64,000 nt of DNA from Nocardia jejuensis NBRC 103114 (GCF_001613145.1 NZ_BDBU01000022.1:62001-126000), one strand, 5' to 3'. Shown: positions 7,894 to 16,413, counted from the stretch's first letter. The notes: generated from the letters alone by a model not told the origin. Translations and numbers: made by a program.

Positions 7894-9256
7894 GCTTCCC
7901 GTTGCGGCGACGGCTGACGCCGTGGAACCGCGCGCCCCGCGGCGCGAACGCCAACGGGGTCGAATACGCGGACTCGAAGACCAGCGCCGTGGCCTGAGAG
8001 GGTCCGGTTGTGGTGGCCGCCAGGCCGAAACCGCCCTCGCGCCGGGCCAATTCGTGCAGCAGCGTGGTGACCATGCGCATGCCCGCCGCGCCGCCCGGAT
8101 CACCGAGGGCGATGGCCGCGCCGTGCACATTGAGCCGTTCGGCGGGATCGAAGTCCCAGCCTTCGCGTTCCCACGACCTGGTCAGCGCCAGCACGTCCAC
8201 GGCACTGGTCTCGTCGATCTCGACCAGATCCAGATCGTCGAGCAGGCAGTTGCCGCGGGCCAGCGCCCGGTCCACCGCGATCCCGGCGGCCGGCACCACG
8301 GAGTCGAATTCGCCGGTGGCAGAGGCCCATCCGACCAGATAGCCCATCGGGTCCAGGCCAAGATCCGCCAGCCGTTCCTCGGCCACCACCAGGCAGCCCG
8401 ACGCGGCCAGGGTGCGGGCACTGCTGTTGCCGACGGTGCTCACCCCGCCGGGGCGGAAGGGCTGCAGTGCGGCGAAGGCCCGGGGCGACACGTCATCTCG
8501 CAGGCCCTCGTCACGGTCGACCAGTTGCACCACATCGGAATTCACGTCTCCGGGCCGGGCCGTCACCACCACCGGGGCGGTCTCGGCGCCGAAGATCCCC
8601 TGTCTGCGGGCCCGGGCCGCGCGGCGATGGCTGGCGGCGGCGAACTCGTCCGCCTCCTGCCTGGTGATGCCGTAGTGCGCGGCCAGCGCTTCGGCGTGGT
8701 CGGATTCCTGTTGTCCCCGAGCGGGTTCGACGGCCGCCCACAGCGCGACCTGCTCGCCGGTGGTCGGACTCGCACCGCCACCGGCCTTCTCACCGTCCGG
8801 ACCGCCATACCCGTTGCGGCCGTTGCCATTGCCATTGCCGTTGCCATTGCCGTTGCGCGCGGCGCGGGCGCCGGGCGGCTCGGAGGCGGATGCCGGGTCG
8901 GGCCTGCCCTTGCTCCTGGGATATTCGGCGCCGAGCGCGAGCACGACATCGGCGGAGCCGGTCTGCACCATCATGGCCGCGGTGATCAGGGCGCGCATGC
9001 CGCTGCCCGGACCGGGGCCGATCGGGAATTCGCCGATATCGGGCGACAATCCGGCCAGCGGCATCGCCGCGCGGACGGCGGCGCTGCACGGGACGGCCGA
9101 GACGATCTGCTCGATCCGATACGGGTCCATCCCGGATCGGCCGATGACGGCCGACATCACCGTCGATATCAGGCGCTGCGGCGCGACCGCCGCGAGCGCG
9201 CCGCCCGGCAGTCCCACTGGTGTGCGCATCGGCATCACGATCGCGGCTCTCCGCAT
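7883..9256 (-). CDS. Thiolase-fold protein lacking the catalytic residues
   Basis: 457 residues with the two-domain thiolase layout. The usual nucleophile motif CxSG reads PGSGMRAL here, the GHPxG histidine motif reads GDPGG, and the final CxGGGxG motif reads RREGGFG. So the acylated Cys, the His and the second Cys are all replaced (Pro, Asp, Arg in my alignment). A Asn-Gly run (NGNGNGNGNGNG) from a hexanucleotide microsatellite interrupts the loop domain at about residue 155. The ATG at 9256 has AAGGGAG upstream. It may be a non-catalytic partner protein, like other thiolase-like proteins that pair with DUF35/OB-fold subunits, but no partner is adjacent. Confidence 0.8.
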   Translation of the reverse strand: MRRAAIVMPMRTPVGLPGGALAAVAPQRLISTVMSAVIGRSGMDPYRIEQIVSAVPCSAAVRAAMPLAGLSPDIGEFPIGPGPGSGMRALITAAMMVQTGSADVVLALGAEYPRSKGRPDPASASEPPGARAARNGNGNGNGNGNGRNGYGGPDGEKAGGGASPTTGEQVALWAAVEPARGQQESDHAEALAAHYGITRQEADEFAAASHRRAARARRQGIFGAETAPVVVTARPGDVNSDVVQLVDRDEGLRDDVSPRAFAALQPFRPGGVSTVGNSSARTLAASGCLVVAEERLADLGLDPMGYLVGWASATGEFDSVVPAAGIAVDRALARGNCLLDDLDLVEIDETSAVDVLALTRSWEREGWDFDPAERLNVHGAAIALGDPGGAAGMRMVTTLLHELARREGGFGLAATTTGPSQATALVFESAYSTPLAFAPRGARFHGVSRRRNGKHRA

Positions 9257-9463
9257 AACCGGCTCCCTTCGAACCTCATCACCGGTTCCCCCGGATCGCG
9301 GGGGCTTGCTCACGAAAAGGGCATCACGGCGATGTTGCTGCCATGTGACGGTGAGCGAAAGGAATGCGGCATCGCTCGAATATGGCCGCCGCGCGGCATT
9401 TCGTCCCTTTTGTAGTCAGGAATCCGAATCTCGCTGGGATCGAGCCACGTTCGCGAGATAGCC

Positions 9464-9482
9464 GTTTGTTCACTAAGCAAAC
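9464..9482. promoter_or_regulatory. Inverted repeat GTTTG-N9-CAAAC in divergent promoter region
   Basis: A 19-bp inverted repeat in the 350-bp region between the thiolase-like gene and sdh. Its form resembles TetR-family operators. No regulator gene is adjacent, so the binder is unknown. Confidence 0.3.
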
Positions 9483-9505
9483 GAACCGCTGGACGAGCGC
9501 GAAAA

Positions 9506-9521
9506 TGTGGCGCAAATCACG
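9506..9521 (+). promoter_or_regulatory. CRP-like operator upstream of sdh
   Basis: TGTGG-N6-TCACG resembles the CRP consensus TGTGA-N6-TCACA with two changes at the inner/outer ends. It lies 86 bp before the sdh leader ORF. Candidate only; the surrounding region 9257-9606 contains no other gene. Confidence 0.3.
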
Positions 9522-9606
9522 GGGTCACGAATTCGCTGTACCCAACCCGAGTGATAGCTGCCCTGTCGTAGGGTGCTGACCATCACATTCGATGCCGGAG
9601 GTAACG

Positions 9607-9648
9607 ATGACGTTCCACGGGGTAGAGCAGCGAGGCATCCAGCAGTGA
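9607..9648 (+). CDS. 13-codon leader ORF coupled to sdhC
   Basis: A strong GGAGG lies 5 nt before an ATG that opens a 13-residue frame (MTFHGVEQRGIQQ). Its TGA overlaps the GTG start of the sdhC-like gene as GTGA. The sdhC-like start itself has no good ribosome binding site, so translation probably enters by re-initiation from this leader. The peptide has no recognisable function; the arrangement rather than the peptide appears to matter. Confidence 0.6.
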   Translation: MTFHGVEQRGIQQ

Positions 9649-10484
9649 GCGCCGCACCGATCAAGACTCCAGATTCGAGCACCAGCGCAACCGGGGTATT
9701 CGGCAAAGGTCGCGCGGCCATCGCCGCGCGCACCCTGCGCACCGACCGCTGGTGGCTGCCGCCACTGGTGACGGTGCTCGGCCTCGGCGCGTTCGTCATC
9801 TACGCGACAATCAGATCCTTTGCGCGCGCGGCGTATTGGGTCCAGGACTATCACTACCTGACGCCGTTCTACTCACCGTGCCTCAGCGCCTCCTGCGTCG
9901 AGGGCTCCAGTCACCTCGGGACCCCGATCGGCGAACTGCCGATGTGGATTCCGCTGGGCTTCCTGGTGTTGCCCTTCCTGTTGCTGTTCCGGCTCACCTG
10001 CTACTACTACCGCAAGGCCTACTACCGCGCGGTGTGGTTCTCGCCGCCGGCCTGCGCGGTCGCCGAACCGCACAAGAAGTACACCGGCGAGACCAGGTTG
10101 CCGCTGATCATCCAGAACGCGCACCGCTATTTCTTCTATGCGGCCCTGATCATCTCGGTGATCAACACCTACGACGCGGTGATCTCGTTCCACGCGAAGG
10201 ACGGCGGGTTCGGCATCGGCCTGGGCACGCTCGTCATCACGGTGAACGCGCTGCTGCTGTGGGCCTACACGCTGTCCTGCCACTCCTGCCGGCACATCTC
10301 CGGCGGCCGGCTCAAGCACTTCTCGAAGCATCCCGTGCGGTACTGGTTCTGGACCAAGGTCTCCGCGCTGAACACCCGTCACATGCAGTTGGCCTGGACG
10401 ACGCTCGGCACCCTCGTGCTGACCGACTTCTACGTGATGCTGGTCGCGAGCGGGACCATTTCCGACCCCCGGCTCATCGGCTGA
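9645..10484 (+). CDS. sdhC: Succinate dehydrogenase membrane anchor (Sdh1 type)
   Basis: 279 residues with five predicted membrane helices (around residues 35-55, 105-127, 165-187, 198-222 and 245-268). Its size and place directly before the flavoprotein gene match the single long anchor of mycobacterial Sdh1 (Rv0249c type), which holds the dehydrogenase on the cytoplasmic membrane and carries quinone and haem sites. Histidines in NAHRYFF and LSCHSCRH are possible haem ligands. The GTG start overlaps the leader ORF stop. Confidence 0.82.
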   Translation: MSAAPIKTPDSSTSATGVFGKGRAAIAARTLRTDRWWLPPLVTVLGLGAFVIYATIRSFARAAYWVQDYHYLTPFYSPCLSASCVEGSSHLGTPIGELPMWIPLGFLVLPFLLLFRLTCYYYRKAYYRAVWFSPPACAVAEPHKKYTGETRLPLIIQNAHRYFFYAALIISVINTYDAVISFHAKDGGFGIGLGTLVITVNALLLWAYTLSCHSCRHISGGRLKHFSKHPVRYWFWTKVSALNTRHMQLAWTTLGTLVLTDFYVMLVASGTISDPRLIG

Positions 10485-10550
10485 TCACCGCACCTCGGTC
10501 GATCGCGCACTTAGCCCCAATTCCTTTGTCTGTCAGGAGTACTCGGTCCC

Positions 10551-12509
10551 ATGCCTGAAGTCGAACGGCACAAGTACGACGTCGTCGTGATCGGCGCCGG
10601 CGGCGCCGGACTGCGCGCGGTCATCGAAGCACGCGAGCACGGGCTGTCCGTGGCGGTGGTGTGCAAGTCGCTGTTCGGCAAGGCGCACACCGTCATGGCC
10701 GAGGGCGGCTGCGCGGCCGCCATGGGCAATGCCAACGAGAAGGACAACTGGCAGACCCATTTCAAGGACACCATGCGCGGTGGCAAGTTCCTGAACAACT
10801 GGCGGATGGCCGAACTGCACGCGCAGGAGGCTCCGGACCGGGTGTGGGAACTGGAAACCTATGGGGCGCTGTTCGATCGGACCAAGGACGGCCGGATCAG
10901 CCAGCGCAACTTCGGCGGTCACACCTACCCGCGCCTGGCGCACGTCGGCGACCGCACCGGACTCGAACTCATCCGCACCATGCAGCAGCGGATCGTCGCG
11001 CTGCAGCAGGAGGATTTCGCGCAGACCGGCGATTACGAGGCGCGCATCAAGGTCTTCGCCGAATGCACCGTCACCGAGCTGCTCAAGGACGGCGACCGCA
11101 TCTCCGGGGCCTTCGGCTACTGGCGCGAATCGGGCCGGTTCATCCTGTTCGAGACTCCGGCCGTGGTGCTGGCCACCGGCGGCATCGGCAAGTCATACAA
11201 GACGACGTCGAACTCCTGGGAGTACACCGGTGACGGGCACGCGCTGGCCCTGCGCGCCGGGGCGACGCTCATCAACATGGAGTTCCTGCAGTTCCATCCC
11301 ACCGGCATGGTCTGGCCGCCCAGCGTCAAGGGCATCCTGGTCACCGAGGGCGTGCGCGGCGACGGCGGTGTTCTGAAGAACACCGAGGGCAAGCGCTTCA
11401 TGTTCGACTACATCCCCGCGGTGTTCAAGGGCCAGTACGCCGAGACCGAGGAGGAGGCGGACCAGTGGTTGAAGGACAACGACTCCGCCCGCCGCACCCC
11501 GGATCTGCTCCCCCGCGACGAGGTCGCGCGCGCGATCAACGAGGAGGTGAAGGCCGGGCGCGGCACCAAGAACGGTGGCGTGTACCTGGATATCGCCTCG
11601 CGCATGCCGGCCGCGGAGATCCGCAAGCGGCTGCCCTCCATGCATCACCAGTTCCTCGAGCTGGCGGACGTCGACATCACCTCCGAGCCCATGGAGGTCG
11701 GCCCTACCTGCCACTACGTCATGGGCGGGATCGAGGTGGACCCCGATACCGGCGCGGCCACCGTCCCCGGATTGTTCGCCGCCGGTGAGTGTTCCGGCGG
11801 TATGCACGGATCCAACCGGCTCGGCGGCAACTCGCTGTCGGATCTGCTGGTGTTCGGCCGCCGCGCGGGTCTGGGCGCGGCCACCTATGTGGAGGGCCTC
11901 GCGGCTCGGCCCAAGATCGCCGATGTCGACATCTCCGCGGCGTCCAAAGCCGCGGTGGCACCGTTCGATCCGCCCGCAGAGGGCTCGGGCGAGAATCCGT
12001 ACACACTGCACATGGATCTGCAGCAGACCATGAACGACCTGGTCGGCATCATCCGCAAGGAGCACGAACTCGTCGAGGCGATCGAGAAGCTCTCGTCACT
12101 GCGCGACCGCTACGACGCGGTCACCGTCGAGGGCCACCGCCAGTTCAACCCGGGTTGGCATCTGGCACTGGATCTTCGGAACATGCTGCTGATCAGCGAA
12201 TGCGTGGCGCAGGCGGCGCTGCTGCGCACCGAGAGCCGCGGCGGCCACACCCGCGACGATCATCCGGGCATGGATCCGGTGTGGCGCAACAAGTTGCTGG
12301 TCTGCCGGACCGATCCGGACGAGGTCGGCTTCACGGTGCCCTCGGTGACGGTGACGCCCGAGGATCAGGAACCCATGCGCACCGAACTGCTCGCGCTGTT
12401 CGAGGTGACCGAGCTCGAAAAGTACTACAACCCGGCCGAACTCACGTCGCTCGGTACCAGTCCCACCGGTGCGGCCGCCAGCGGAGCCACCGAAGAGAAG
12501 GGCGCATAG
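10551..12509 (+). CDS. sdhA: Succinate dehydrogenase flavoprotein subunit (Sdh1 type)
   Basis: 652 residues. The FAD-binding motif VIGAGGAGLRAVIEA is at the N-terminus, followed by HTVMAEGG, whose His is the site of covalent FAD attachment in the family. The substrate/capping-domain motif and the C-terminal RLGGNSLSDLLVFGRRAG are present. It oxidises succinate to fumarate in the TCA cycle and passes electrons to SdhB. TCAGGAG lies upstream of the ATG. The gene is 66 bp after sdhC and 2 bp before sdhB, forming one operon. Confidence 0.95.
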   Translation: MPEVERHKYDVVVIGAGGAGLRAVIEAREHGLSVAVVCKSLFGKAHTVMAEGGCAAAMGNANEKDNWQTHFKDTMRGGKFLNNWRMAELHAQEAPDRVWELETYGALFDRTKDGRISQRNFGGHTYPRLAHVGDRTGLELIRTMQQRIVALQQEDFAQTGDYEARIKVFAECTVTELLKDGDRISGAFGYWRESGRFILFETPAVVLATGGIGKSYKTTSNSWEYTGDGHALALRAGATLINMEFLQFHPTGMVWPPSVKGILVTEGVRGDGGVLKNTEGKRFMFDYIPAVFKGQYAETEEEADQWLKDNDSARRTPDLLPRDEVARAINEEVKAGRGTKNGGVYLDIASRMPAAEIRKRLPSMHHQFLELADVDITSEPMEVGPTCHYVMGGIEVDPDTGAATVPGLFAAGECSGGMHGSNRLGGNSLSDLLVFGRRAGLGAATYVEGLAARPKIADVDISAASKAAVAPFDPPAEGSGENPYTLHMDLQQTMNDLVGIIRKEHELVEAIEKLSSLRDRYDAVTVEGHRQFNPGWHLALDLRNMLLISECVAQAALLRTESRGGHTRDDHPGMDPVWRNKLLVCRTDPDEVGFTVPSVTVTPEDQEPMRTELLALFEVTELEKYYNPAELTSLGTSPTGAAASGATEEKGA

Positions 12510-12511
12510 CC

Positions 12512-13258
12512 ATGAGCTACGACGCGAAGTTCAGGGTCTGGCGTGGCGACACCGACGGCGGCGATCTGCAGGATTTCACCGTGGAGGTGAACGAGGGCGA
12601 GGTGGTGCTCGACATCATCCACCGCCTGCAGGCCACCCAGGCCTCGGATCTGGCGGTGCGCTGGAACTGCAAGGCGGGCAAGTGCGGTTCGTGCTCGGCC
12701 GAGATCAACGGCAAGCCCCGCCTGCTGTGCATGACGCGCATGTCGACCTTCACCGAGGACGAGGTGGTGACGGTGACGCCGATGCGCACCTTCCCCGTCA
12801 TCCGCGACCTGGTCTGCGATGTGTCGTTCAACTACAAGAAGGCGCGGGAGATCCCGTCCTTCACCCCGCCGGTGGATCTGAAGCCGGGCGAGTACCGCAT
12901 GCAGCAGCAGGACGTGGAGCGGTCGCAGGAATTCCGCAAGTGCATCGAATGCTTCCTGTGCCAGAACACCTGTCACGTCGTGCGTGATCACGACGAGAAC
13001 AAGCAGTCTTTCTCCGGACCGCGCTATCTGATGCGGATCGCAGAACTGGAAATGCATCCGCTGGATGTGGCGGACCGCCGGGAACTCGCGCAGGAGGAGG
13101 CGGGACTCGGCTACTGCAATATCACCAAGTGCTGCACCGAGGTCTGCCCCGAGCACATCAAGATTACCGACAACGCGCTGATCCCCCTGAAGGAGCGCGT
13201 CGTCGACAATCGCTACGACCCGCTGGTCTGGCTGGGCAACAAGCTGTTCCGGCGCTGA
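12512..13258 (+). CDS. sdhB: Succinate dehydrogenase iron-sulfur subunit
   Basis: 248 residues with all cluster ligands: the [2Fe-2S] set in CKAGKCGSC and a later Cys (LLC), the [4Fe-4S] set in CIECFLCQNTC and the [3Fe-4S] set in CNITKCCTEVC with its closing Cys-Pro. It relays electrons from FAD in SdhA to the quinone site in the membrane anchor. It starts 2 bp after the sdhA stop, so translation is coupled. A strong hairpin terminator follows. Confidence 0.95.
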   Translation: MSYDAKFRVWRGDTDGGDLQDFTVEVNEGEVVLDIIHRLQATQASDLAVRWNCKAGKCGSCSAEINGKPRLLCMTRMSTFTEDEVVTVTPMRTFPVIRDLVCDVSFNYKKAREIPSFTPPVDLKPGEYRMQQQDVERSQEFRKCIECFLCQNTCHVVRDHDENKQSFSGPRYLMRIAELEMHPLDVADRRELAQEEAGLGYCNITKCCTEVCPEHIKITDNALIPLKERVVDNRYDPLVWLGNKLFRR

Positions 13259-13336
13259 CCCGGGCAGTCAGGAAACCGGAGAGCGAAACCGGCCGGGCCG
13301 AACCGGCCGGGCGAAACCGGCAGAGCCGAAAACCAA

Positions 13337-13366
13337 GGGTGCGCGGGGAGAAATCCCCGCGCACCC
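13337..13366 (+). terminator. Terminator of the sdh operon
   Basis: Perfect 12-bp stem (GGGTGCGCGGGG with CCCCGCGCACCC), 6-nt AT-rich loop, followed by TTCTAGTTT. It lies 78 bp after sdhB. Just before it the unit GAAACCGGCCGGGC or variants are repeated three times. Confidence 0.8.
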
Positions 13367-13423
13367 TTCTAGTTTCGAAAGAGGCTTGTCACAAGTAGGA
13401 CACTGCGCAAAGTTGGACACTGC

Positions 13424-13639
13424 TCACAAGATGGCTACCACGCCGAGCGCGACCGCGCCGACGAGCACTCCAATGGCCAATGCCGACACCAAAGCTCCGG
13501 TCAGTACGTATACACCCATCGCTGACACCGCGAAAAGCATCCCTACGATCAGCCGTTCCACCCAGTCGTCGGGACCCAGCTTGCGGTACCGAGGACGGGC
13601 ATTTCTCAGTCCACGGTCCACGGATAGTTGGATACCCAT
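13424..13639 (-). CDS. Small membrane protein, two helices
   Basis: 71 residues: a charged N-terminus (RGLRNARPRYRKLGPDDWVERL), then two hydrophobic segments forming a helical hairpin that runs to the C-terminus. No family is recognised. The ATG has only a weak ribosome binding site, so both the start and the gene are uncertain. It lies between the sdh terminator and the DUF397 gene. Confidence 0.45.
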   Translation of the reverse strand: MGIQLSVDRGLRNARPRYRKLGPDDWVERLIVGMLFAVSAMGVYVLTGALVSALAIGVLVGAVALGVVAIL

Positions 13640-13694
13640 GCTTTACCGCGACAAACCTGTTTTCGTTGCGAAACGGCCACCGATTCGTGATCGT

Positions 13695-13892
13695 TCACAA
13701 CTCGAATAGACCATTGCCGATGCCGGCGGTGAACGACGTCCATTCCGACGCGGCGAACGTCAGCGCGGGTCCGCCGGGATTCTTGCTGTCCCGCACGCCC
13801 ACCCGACCGGCGGGCAGGAAGGCCACCTCGACACACTCCTTGCCCGCGCCGCTGCGGCTGCTCTTGAACCAGACCGCCCCGACCAGATCCAT
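13695..13892 (-). CDS. DUF397 domain protein
   Basis: 65 residues. The pattern GAVWFKSSRSG near the start, CVEVAF, VGVRDSKNPGGPALTF and the final WTSFTAGI are diagnostic of the DUF397 family. These small proteins are nearly always paired with a DUF5753-type XRE regulator in actinobacteria and are thought to form a toxin-antitoxin-like or WhiJ-like regulatory pair. The regulator lies directly upstream on the same strand. A GTG at 13898 closer to GAGAGGAAG is an alternative start. Confidence 0.88.
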   Translation of the reverse strand: MDLVGAVWFKSSRSGAGKECVEVAFLPAGRVGVRDSKNPGGPALTFAASEWTSFTAGIGNGLFEL

Positions 13893-13935
13893 GCTCACGC
13901 TGCTTCCTCTCATCGCCTGTGCGGCGCCTACGTGG

Positions 13936-14856
13936 TTACGCTCCGCTGCCTGCCCCGGGCTTGACGGCCCGGGCGGCGAACTCGCTCGCGACCTGCCGCA
14001 GCAGGTCCCTGCTGTCCCGCACGTCCAATGCACAGTGCTCCAGGCTTTCCTGGGCCCGGCGATAGCGCTGAACGTCGCCTTGTCTTTCGAGGTACAGATC
14101 GCCGGTGAACCCCTCCACATAGACCACGGGCGGTTCCACCGGCTGCCCTTTGCTGTCGGCCCCGAACTCGAGAATCACGAACGGACCGGTCGAAAGTCCC
14201 AGGGGGACACCGGCGGCGAAGGGAAGGATGCGCAATGACACGTTGGTGCGGCTACTCAGCTCCGCCAGGTGCCGCACCTGCGCAGCCATCACCCTTGCAC
14301 CTCCCACCAGCCGGCGCAACGCCGATTCGTGCAACACCATGGCGACCGCCGCCGGATGCATCCGGCGGGTGATCATGGCTTGGCGCTGCAGCCGCAGCTG
14401 GACCCGCCGATCCAGTTCCGCGGCAGTGTCATCCGGATATCCGAGCTGGTTCAGGGCCCTGGCGTAGTCCGGGGTCTGCACCAGACCCGGCACCAATTCC
14501 GATTGATAGCAGGACAACTGCTGGGCGGATGCTTCCAGCCCCACGTAGACGTCGAAGTTCTCCGGAATCAGATCGCCGTAGGAGTGCCACCAGCTCTTGA
14601 CGGCCGCCTGCTGGGCCAAACCCTTGAGCCCCTCGCCGATTTCGGCAGGGATTCCGTATATGCGACACAGCTCCTGGATGTCGATGGTCCGGATGCGATC
14701 CGCGTTACCCTTCTCCAGCCGCTGCAGTGTGCTCGCGCCCCACTCCATGAGTTTGGCGGCCTCGGCAATGGTGAGTCCGGCCTGAGTCCGCCAATCGCGC
14801 AGATAGCGGCCCAATTGGCGGCGGGGCAGGGTCGAGGACGCAGGGCTTTCTGACAC
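13936..14856 (-). CDS. XRE-family regulator with DUF5753 domain
   Basis: 306 residues. An N-terminal helix-turn-helix (LGRYLRDWRTQAGLTIAEAA, then STLQRLEKG) is followed by a DUF5753 domain with the marker motif YQSELVPGLVQTPDYARAL and SLRILPFAAG. The family is known as Scr1/WhiJ-like transcriptional regulators that act with a small DUF397 partner, encoded here 43 bp downstream. In Streptomyces such pairs influence development and antibiotic production. A GTG start with GGAG 7 nt upstream is used. Confidence 0.9.
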   Translation of the reverse strand: MSESPASSTLPRRQLGRYLRDWRTQAGLTIAEAAKLMEWGASTLQRLEKGNADRIRTIDIQELCRIYGIPAEIGEGLKGLAQQAAVKSWWHSYGDLIPENFDVYVGLEASAQQLSCYQSELVPGLVQTPDYARALNQLGYPDDTAAELDRRVQLRLQRQAMITRRMHPAAVAMVLHESALRRLVGGARVMAAQVRHLAELSSRTNVSLRILPFAAGVPLGLSTGPFVILEFGADSKGQPVEPPVVYVEGFTGDLYLERQGDVQRYRRAQESLEHCALDVRDSRDLLRQVASEFAARAVKPGAGSGA

Positions 14857-15207
14857 GGCTCGCTCCGTTCTGTCGCGGGCGCGAACGGGTCGCCGGAGAC
14901 ATGCCCTCGCACTGTGAAAATGATGTGAATCAAGGTGCGGGACACCGGCACCCGCCCGGACTCACAGCTTGGAAAGGCAACTCTGGCGGGGGGCTTCGTC
15001 CACTATGGAGAATCCTCCTCCCCCGGGTGGATTCACTGCTGGGAATTCGCGCAATTTTGCGTTCTCATCTTCGAAATTCACCCGCCCGACGGCTGCTCAT
15101 GGTGTGCTAGATGTGTGCCCGGAAGCGGTGCGGCTAGACCCCCTTCCTTTCCTGAAACCTCCGGGCACATCGAAACCTTCAGGAATCCCACGCAGGAACG
15201 AGGAGTT
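14857..15207. other. Intergenic region upstream of the small-gene cassette
   Basis: 350 bp between the XRE gene and the leader ORF at 15208. It must hold divergent promoters. An AT-richer stretch lies at 15050-15080 and a possible -10 TAGATG at 15109. No supported gene is seen. Confidence 0.4.
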
Positions 15208-15255
15208 ATGGCGGTCACCCTCTCCACCCTTTGCACCTCCGAAGCGAGGAGCTGA
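15208..15255 (+). CDS. 15-codon leader ORF before the small-gene cassette
   Basis: ACGAGGAG lies 3 nt before an ATG opening a 15-residue frame (MAVTLSTLCTSEARS) whose TGA ends 2 bp before the next start codon. The ribosome binding site of the next gene is inside this frame. It looks like a translated leader that couples into the 67-residue gene. Confidence 0.5.
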   Translation: MAVTLSTLCTSEARS

Positions 15256-15257
15256 CG

Positions 15258-15461
15258 ATGCAGCTCACCGCGCTCAACATGCATGTCGCCGGATTGCTGC
15301 GCTGTCGCCGGGACCCCGGTGTGATGAGCACCGAACAGGCACATGCCGCAATGCAATTGCACCTCGACTGCACCGTCGACACCTGCAAGGTGCGCCGGCG
15401 GGCACGGGCCACACTGGTGGACGAGGGCAGGTGCGTCCTGGACGAACGCGCGCTCCCGTGA
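15258..15461 (+). CDS. Small protein of unknown function (67 aa)
   Basis: 67 residues, with Cys in LLRCRRD, LDCTVDTCKVRRRA and GRCVLDE. The spaced cysteines could bind a metal, but the pattern matches no family I recognise. GAGGAG precedes the ATG. Its stop overlaps the next start as GTGA, which supports it being translated. It sits beside an XRE/DUF397 pair, a frequent context for such small accessory genes. Confidence 0.6.
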   Translation: MQLTALNMHVAGLLRCRRDPGVMSTEQAHAAMQLHLDCTVDTCKVRRRARATLVDEGRCVLDERALP

Positions 15462-15709
15462 CCACGCGAGCCCTCGGTCCCGACAGCGGGTTTCGGGTCG
15501 GCCGGCTCGGCGGCCACACCCCGGACCCGTGGCAGAACATCTCCACACAAGGCTCCGATCAGGCCCGATACCCTGCGGCCGGTCGGTATGAGCGGGCGGT
15601 ACACCGCCTGCTGTGGTGCCTGCTCGATGCCCGCAAGGCGTCGAGCAGGCACCGGCGGAAGAACATCTCGCGGGCGGTGGTGTCCGGGGAAGGTTCCCGC
15701 CCGCGCTAG
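15458..15709 (+). CDS. Small protein of unknown function (83 aa), coupled to previous gene
   Basis: 83 residues, basic, with a central helix (GRYERAVHRLLWCLLDARKA) and an Arg-rich tail. The GTG start overlaps the previous stop (GTGA), so it would be made by coupled translation. No domain recognised. The coupling is the main support for the call. Confidence 0.5.
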   Translation: MTTRALGPDSGFRVGRLGGHTPDPWQNISTQGSDQARYPAAGRYERAVHRLLWCLLDARKASSRHRRKNISRAVVSGEGSRPR

Positions 15710-15940
15710 TTCTTTCCGCCCGCGATAGACGCTGCACGCACCGACCCTTCGAGCGCTCCGGCACCTCCTACCTCCGGGAGCCGGGGCGTGGTCCCCCATC
15801 GAGTGCGGCAGCGCGGTCCGGCCCGTTCGCTCCACAGACGGCGAACGGGTCCGGGCCGCACCCCCTCGGAACCGCACCCTGTGCGCCGATCGACGCCTAC
15901 CCTGGAGTCCATCGCAGTCGTGCCGGTGAAGGGGACACCG

Positions 15941-16411
15941 TTGTCAGCCTTCGAGCTCTCGCAGGTTCCACAGTTTCGTTCCGCGTGCATGGCGGACCTG
16001 GATGCCATCCGTTCGCTGGAGGTCGCCGAGTTCGGCAATCTGGCGTATCCGTATTTTGTTCTTCGGCAACTGTTCGAGCTGCACGGAGCAAACTGGACAG
16101 TTGCCGAGGACTGTGGGCAGGTGTGCGGCTACGTCCTCACCGCGATCGGCCCCGATGCCGGCGCCTGGTTCATGGGCTTTGCCGTCGCGGGTTTCTGCCA
16201 GGGACGCGGCTACGGCCGGATCCTGCTCCAGGCCGCGCTCGACCACTGCCGAACATCGCAGGTGGACCAGGTTTTCGTCACCGTGCGCCCCGGCAATCGG
16301 CCCGCCTACCACCTTTACAAAGAAGTCGGATTCGTCTGGACCGATCATGAATCCGCGTACTTCGGGCCCGACGAGCCACGAGATGTCCTGGTGCGCAAGC
16401 TTTACCATTGA
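15941..16411 (+). CDS. GNAT-family N-acetyltransferase
   Basis: About 156 residues. The acetyl-CoA binding motif A appears as VAGFCQGRGYGRILLQAAL (Q/RxxGxG/A type), followed by VRPGNRPAYHLYKEVGF, the classic motif B of RimI-like acetyltransferases. The acceptor could be a small molecule or a protein N-terminus. A TTG start is chosen because AAGGGGA lies 7 nt upstream; the open frame extends to 15788 without a good site. The stop overlaps the next gene's start region. Confidence 0.8.
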   Translation: MSAFELSQVPQFRSACMADLDAIRSLEVAEFGNLAYPYFVLRQLFELHGANWTVAEDCGQVCGYVLTAIGPDAGAWFMGFAVAGFCQGRGYGRILLQAALDHCRTSQVDQVFVTVRPGNRPAYHLYKEVGFVWTDHESAYFGPDEPRDVLVRKLYH

Positions 16412-16413
16412 TC

